Below are positions 60,425 through 64,000 of a stretch of 64,000 nucleotides of DNA, one piece after another. How positions within the stretch are numbered: position 1 is the stretch's first letter; each line of letters begins with the position of its first letter. Under the pieces are notes generated by a model that had not been told where the DNA came from, did not search any database, and saw nothing but the letters and a program-made list of their open reading frames with translations. The DNA comes from Luteococcus sp038433135 (GTDB lineage: Bacteria > Actinomycetota > Actinomycetes > Propionibacteriales > Propionibacteriaceae), in the NCBI RefSeq assembly GCF_038433135.1, contig NZ_JBCDMV010000014.1, forward strand, positions 1-64,000, given 5' to 3'. A program made the translations under genes and the position numbers.

Positions 60425-60546
60425 GCGTTGGGTTGGTGGGTCGGGGCGGAGGCGCTGAGATGGTTGAAACCCGGCCACGCGCGGATCTGAACCCTCTGCA
60501 GGGAGGAGGGAGGGGACGCCGCAGCCCCGACCCACCAACCCAACGC
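60425..60546. mobile_element. 122-bp inverted-repeat element (MITE-like)
   Basis: Perfect 23-bp terminal inverted repeats starting GCGTTGGGTTGGTGGGTCGG at 60425-60447 and 60524-60546, with a 76-bp core lacking any gene. The right-hand copy's flanking sequence resembles that after the other 56-bp repeat (62366-62390). No target-site duplication is obvious. Confidence 0.55.
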
Positions 60547-60617
60547 GGACGCAACCACACTCTCACAAACCCACTGGGAAACTAGGAAAAATGTTCGAAA
60601 CATGACAAAGAATTACC

Positions 60618-60646
60618 TTGTTGAGTAGAGCAAGATGAAGTAGAAT
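60618..60646 (+). promoter_or_regulatory. Promoter of the HNH gene
   Basis: TTGTTG (60618-60623), 17 nt, TAGAAT (60641-60646) in an AT-rich stretch unlike the surrounding DNA. A GGGGAGG ribosome site precedes the ATG at 60693. An imperfect palindrome around TTCGAA (60591-60603) lies upstream. Confidence 0.6.
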
Positions 60647-60692
60647 AAGTTGCATCAACAGCAGCGCTGATCATCTCGGGGGAGGTGTCCAC

Positions 60693-62129
60693 ATGAGCAC
60701 ATCCGACAGCACGAATCTGACCTCTGCGCAGACGGTGGACGCGATGCTGAGCGCCCGTCGCCGCTCCTGGATGGCCGAGGCCGATCACTTCCTGCTCGCG
60801 GCGCACTTCGCCGATCTGCACTCCACCGTCGATGACGAGCCGGGCGAGGCAGGTCGGCCGGTTTGCCTGCACGGCGAACGCCTGCTGCAGCTCGGTGATG
60901 ACGGGACGCCGCTGGTGGCGGAGTTCGCGCCGCTGGAACTGTCGGCGGCCTTGGATGTGACTCGCGAGTCCGCGGAGCGGCTGATCGGTGATGCGTTGTC
61001 CTTGCGGCACCGGATGCCCGGCCTGTGGGAGAAGGTTGAGCAGGGTTTCCTGCGGGTCGTCGTCGCACGGAGCATCATCGCCATCGCCCAGCGCCTGCCC
61101 CTGGCTCAAGCGCGGGTGCTGGATCGGGACCTGACTCCGCTGGTCGGCGGGGTGACGAACCATCGGCTGATCACCATCTGCGAGGCCAGGGTGCTCGAGC
61201 TCACTCCGGAGTCCGAGGCGCAGAGTGCCCATGAGGCGGCGCTGGCCTCGCGCGGGGTGTGGCTGGATCCCTCACGGGACGGGGTGACGCATGTTGAGGC
61301 GCAGTTGCTGGCGTCGGATGCGATCTTCCTGGACGCGCAGCTGAACAGGATCGCGTCGATCCTGCGGCAGGGTGGGCGCAGCGAATCGTCGGATGTGCTG
61401 CGGGCGTCGGGGCTGGGCATGCTCGCCTCGCCCGCCCAGGCCTTGCAGTTCCTGCAGGCGAGCCTGCTGGATGAGGCGGATGATCCGCACTTGCCGCTGG
61501 CCGATACCGACGAGCCCGATGACCTCGTGGGTGCCGGGTGTCCGGCGGCGGGGCAGCGCGGGCACACCTGCGGGACGATCATGGTGGATCCGGAGCTGCT
61601 GCTGCCGCCCGCGTCGGTGGTGGTGCACCTGGAGGAGAACACCTTGGCCGAGCTGGACGGGATGGCCCGGGTCGAGCGGTGTGGTCCCGTGCTGGCGCAG
61701 TGGCTCGGGGAGTTGCTGGGACACACTCGGGTGACCTTGAAGCCGGTGATCGATCCGTCCGGGATCACTCCGTCGGACCGATACGAGATCAGCCATCGGA
61801 TGCGGCAGGTGGTCTACGCCCGCAACCCGATCGAGGTCTTCCCCGGGTCGAAGAAGCTCGCCCAAGCATGTGATCTGGATCACACCATCGTCTGGCGCCC
61901 GCCCGATGGGGTGGCCGCCGAGGATCGGATGTTGACTCGGCCGGAGAATCTGGGGCCGCTGTCGCGCCGGGTTCACCGGGCCAAGACCTTCGGCGGCTTC
62001 CAGCTGCGGCAGCTGGCACCGGGGGTCTTCTTCTGGCGGACTCCGGACGGCTTCTGTTACCTCACGACGCCGGCGCGCTCCTGGATGGTGCACAACCCGG
62101 TCCGGGGCCACGACCTTGCCGTCACCTGA
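60693..62129 (+). CDS. DUF222/13E12-type HNH endonuclease
   Basis: 478 aa. N-terminal DUF222 helical region (residues ~20-330) and C-terminal HNH nuclease: ARNPIEVFPGSKKLAQACDLDHTIVW (approximately; D-H core), then TRPENLGPLSRRVHRAKT (N..H..K). These '13E12' proteins are multicopy in actinobacteria, probably mobile. Flanked by 56-bp direct repeats. Complete. Confidence 0.85.
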   Translation: MSTSDSTNLTSAQTVDAMLSARRRSWMAEADHFLLAAHFADLHSTVDDEPGEAGRPVCLHGERLLQLGDDGTPLVAEFAPLELSAALDVTRESAERLIGDALSLRHRMPGLWEKVEQGFLRVVVARSIIAIAQRLPLAQARVLDRDLTPLVGGVTNHRLITICEARVLELTPESEAQSAHEAALASRGVWLDPSRDGVTHVEAQLLASDAIFLDAQLNRIASILRQGGRSESSDVLRASGLGMLASPAQALQFLQASLLDEADDPHLPLADTDEPDDLVGAGCPAAGQRGHTCGTIMVDPELLLPPASVVVHLEENTLAELDGMARVERCGPVLAQWLGELLGHTRVTLKPVIDPSGITPSDRYEISHRMRQVVYARNPIEVFPGSKKLAQACDLDHTIVWRPPDGVAAEDRMLTRPENLGPLSRRVHRAKTFGGFQLRQLAPGVFFWRTPDGFCYLTTPARSWMVHNPVRGHDLAVT

Positions 62130-62227
62130 TCCCGGTCAGCCCGAGCACTCACAAACCCCATCGACGGACAGGTTCCGCCCCCGACCCAAAGTCGAGGGCG
62201 GAGCCTGCGCGCGTTTGCGGACCTGCC

Positions 62228-62293
62228 CCTCGACAGGCTCGGTGGCCGGGGTGGGGGCCAGGGAATCAGCCACGGTGACCGAGCCTGTCGAGG
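62228..62293. repeat. Inverted repeat, CCTCGACAGGC family
   Basis: Perfect 15-bp arms CCTCGACAGGCTCGG (62228-62242) and CCGAGCCTGTCGAGG (62279-62293). Same family as 28862-28959. Could terminate transcription on both strands. Confidence 0.7.
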
Positions 62294-62309
62294 CCCAAGT
62301 TCACGCTTT

Positions 62310-62365
62310 CGTGAGGCGGGGTCGAGGACGGGCCGCGGAGCGGTCCTCCGAGACTCCGCAGAGTC
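62310..62365 (+). repeat. 56-bp direct repeat, right copy
   Basis: Matches 60336-60391 over its length. The following bases CACCAACCCAACGCGAACGC resemble the right end of the 122-bp element beside the left copy. Confidence 0.8.
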
Positions 62366-62454
62366 CACCAACCCAACGCGAACGCAACCCCGGAGCCCGG
62401 GATACACGAAGCCCGGACAACGCGGATGCAACCGCGAAGCCTGAGAAGGGAAGA

Positions 62455-63042
62455 TCAGGCGTCCTCCGCCGGGGGAGTCCAGTACGGATCGCGGCCGATG
62501 AAGGCCATCAGCTTCTGCTCGCTGGAGGCATCGTCACCAACCGGCTGGCGCTCGCCGAACTCGCCCGAGGCGCGCAGCTGCGCTTCCTCCTTCTCCATCC
62601 CCTCCAGCATCGCCGCGCAGGTGGCGGCGTCCAGCCCGGACTGCTGGCCGGTGGCGACGGCCAGATCCCAGCTGTGCATGAAGACATCGCTGCTGTAGTA
62701 CTTGTCGATGGCATCCACCAGCGGCATCTTGCCGAAGTGCTGATCGTCCAAGATCAACTCTTCGACCTTGGCATTGCTGAGCAGCATCTGCATCTGCTCG
62801 CAGTGGTGGTGCCAGATGTCGACCGGATCGGCGATGGTGCTGCCGATCTGTCCAAAGGTCACGCCCTCGACGGACCCGAACAGGCCACGGGACCATTCCA
62901 CCAGGTGTTTCACGACGTCGAGTGCGGTCCAGCCCGGGACGGGGGTGGGTGCGCCCCAGTCGGACACGTGCTCGACGATCCGGGAGAAGTTTTTCGTCAC
63001 TGCCGCGTGGCGTTCGGCCACGGCCTTGCGATCTTCGCTCAT
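62455..63042 (-). CDS. TIGR03086-type, maleylpyruvate isomerase N-terminal-domain protein
   Basis: 195 aa. WTALDVVKHLVEWSRGLFG carries the His-Trp-Glu pattern of mycothiol-dependent MDMPI proteins; DVFMHSWDLAVATGQ contributes a second His. CAGACT lies 6 nt before the ATG (leaderless-type). Divergent from pepN, 45 bp apart. Substrate unknown. Confidence 0.8.
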   Translation of the reverse strand: MSEDRKAVAERHAAVTKNFSRIVEHVSDWGAPTPVPGWTALDVVKHLVEWSRGLFGSVEGVTFGQIGSTIADPVDIWHHHCEQMQMLLSNAKVEELILDDQHFGKMPLVDAIDKYYSSDVFMHSWDLAVATGQQSGLDAATCAAMLEGMEKEEAQLRASGEFGERQPVGDDASSEQKLMAFIGRDPYWTPPAEDA

Positions 63043-63087
63043 GCCCCCAGTCTGCCAATCGAAGCGCGGTTCTGCGAGCATGACCCA

Positions 63088-64000
63088 ATGAGCCTGCAAC
63101 ATGTCGAGGCGATCCACCGCGCCCAGCTGCTGACCGTGCACCGCGTCGACGTCGATCTGGACCTGCGCGCCGCCGACCGCCCGGAGAACACCACCTTCAC
63201 CAGCCTGACCAAGATCATCTTCGACTGCTCGCAAGCCGGGGCCAGCACCTTCCTGGACTTTCGCGGCAGCAGTTTGGACGAGTTGTGGCTGAATGGGGAA
63301 CGGATTGCCCCGCAGTGGGAGGACGGCAGGATCCAGCTCACCAACCTCGCCCGGCACAATGTGCTGCAGGTCACCGGCACGATGGCCTTCAGCGACGACG
63401 GCGAGGGCCTGCACCGGCACGTCGACGCCAGCGATGGCCTGGTCTACCTCTACGCGATGAGCTTTCTGGATGCCGCCCCGCGCTGGTTCGGCTGTTTCGA
63501 CCAGCCCGACCTGAAGGCCCGCCACAGCTTCACCGTCCGGGCACCGGAGAGTTGGCTGGTCAGAGGAAACACCCCCGCGACGGCCACCGCGCCGGGCTGC
63601 TGGCGGCTGGCCCCGGGCCAGCCGCTGCCGAGCTATCTGGTCACCCTGGTGGCCGGGCCGTGGGCGGAGGTCACCGCCAGCCATCCGTCGCCCACCGGCC
63701 CGATCGAATTGGGGCTGTATGCCAGGCAGAGCCTTGCCGACGAGCTGCACCGCGACGCCGACGAGCTCTTCCGGGTGACCGGCCAGTGCTTCGACGCCTA
63801 CCACGAGCTCTTCGGGGTGCCCTACGCCTTTGGTGACTACCGGCAGGTCTTCGCCCCCGACTTCAACGCCGGGGCGATGGAGAATCCCGGTTGCGTCATC
63901 CTGCGCGAGCAGTACCTGCACCGCGGCGAGGCCACCCGCGCGCAGCGGGCCTCGCGCGCCGGCACCATCGCCCACGAACTGGCCCACCAGTGGTTCGGGA
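63088..64000 (+). CDS. pepN: Aminopeptidase N (M1 metallopeptidase), N-terminal part
   Basis: 304 codons are visible; the gene leaves the window in frame. The N-terminal beta domain (VHRVDVDLDLRAADRPENTTF) leads to GAMENPG (~262), the substrate-binding loop, and the zinc motif HELAHQWFG (~296). Removes N-terminal amino acids from peptides. Actinobacterial PepN is about 850 aa, so roughly a third is present. Confidence 0.92.
   Translation, partial: MSLQHVEAIHRAQLLTVHRVDVDLDLRAADRPENTTFTSLTKIIFDCSQAGASTFLDFRGSSLDELWLNGERIAPQWEDGRIQLTNLARHNVLQVTGTMAFSDDGEGLHRHVDASDGLVYLYAMSFLDAAPRWFGCFDQPDLKARHSFTVRAPESWLVRGNTPATATAPGCWRLAPGQPLPSYLVTLVAGPWAEVTASHPSPTGPIELGLYARQSLADELHRDADELFRVTGQCFDAYHELFGVPYAFGDYRQVFAPDFNAGAMENPGCVILREQYLHRGEATRAQRASRAGTIAHELAHQWFG

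Larger units (their letters stand above)
62130..62454. other. Repeat-rich intergenic region
   Basis: 325 bp with an inverted repeat (62228-62293) and the second 56-bp direct repeat (62310-62365), followed by Pro/Arg-rich nonsense reading. No gene. Confidence 0.6.

Noticed and set aside
1..64000. CRISPR arrays, rRNA operons and prophage
   Set aside because: No regularly spaced repeats, rRNA-like stretches, or phage structural genes were seen.

Overview
The window comes from a high-GC actinobacterium. Codons are strongly G/C-ending, many genes carry a TANNNT -10 box 6-7 nt before the start codon (leaderless transcripts), and there are mycothiol-type DinB and maleylpyruvate isomerase-like proteins, a DUF5997/LysR-lite pair and a 13E12-type HNH gene. 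The overall content, including the proton-translocating PntAB and the ketose genes, would suit Propionibacteriaceae, but this is inference from gene content and not a phylogeny. I saw no rRNA, tRNA or CRISPR array.

Layout. 1-5.1 kb: exopolysaccharide/cell-wall polymer locus (DegT-type aminotransferase start, tyrosine autokinase, LCP transferase, divergent nucleotide-sugar 4,6-dehydratase). 5.1-9.3 kb: accessory patch with VapBC, ychF, RelBE, a MarR operon and MazEF. The last eight codons of ychF recur twice more as imperfect 24-bp copies, apparently marking cassette boundaries. 9.3-13.4 kb: small hypothetical genes, a HEAT protein and the DUF5997 pair. 13.4-23.9 kb: radical SAM/Rrf2 pair, a decayed FitAB toxin-antitoxin module, DinB, pyroglutamyl peptidase, CYTH-CHAD, a CoA-transferase-like protein, SIMPL, small membrane proteins and ilvD. 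24.3-33.7 kb: heme A synthase-like protein, NCS1 permease with isochorismatase, a secreted nuclease-like protein, a phosphoribosyltransferase, GNAT, ECF sigma/anti-sigma and MFS. 33.8-44.8 kb: a beta-CASP MBL nuclease, then a sugar cluster (DeoR, RpiB/EryI-like isomerase, unknown membrane protein, HAD phosphatase, AraB-like kinase, transketolase, GPH symporter). 44.8-64 kb: HAD, RarD, MFS, a DUF559 nuclease between two copies of a 74-bp element, pseudouridine synthase/CapA, SppA, PntAB, a deacetylase, RecQ, the HNH gene between 56-bp direct repeats, an MDMPI-like protein and the start of pepN.

How the genes fit together. The sugar cluster could take up a ketose or polyol, phosphorylate it, isomerise it and feed it to transketolase, all under one DeoR repressor. 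RecQ and SppA share a promoter that matches the PafBC/RecA-NDp DNA-damage consensus with exact N8 spacing. The least expected material is non-coding: the ychF-end repeats, a 74-bp dispersed element with 14-bp terminal inverted repeats (three copies), and the repeat-flanked HNH gene with a 122-bp inverted-repeat element beside it.
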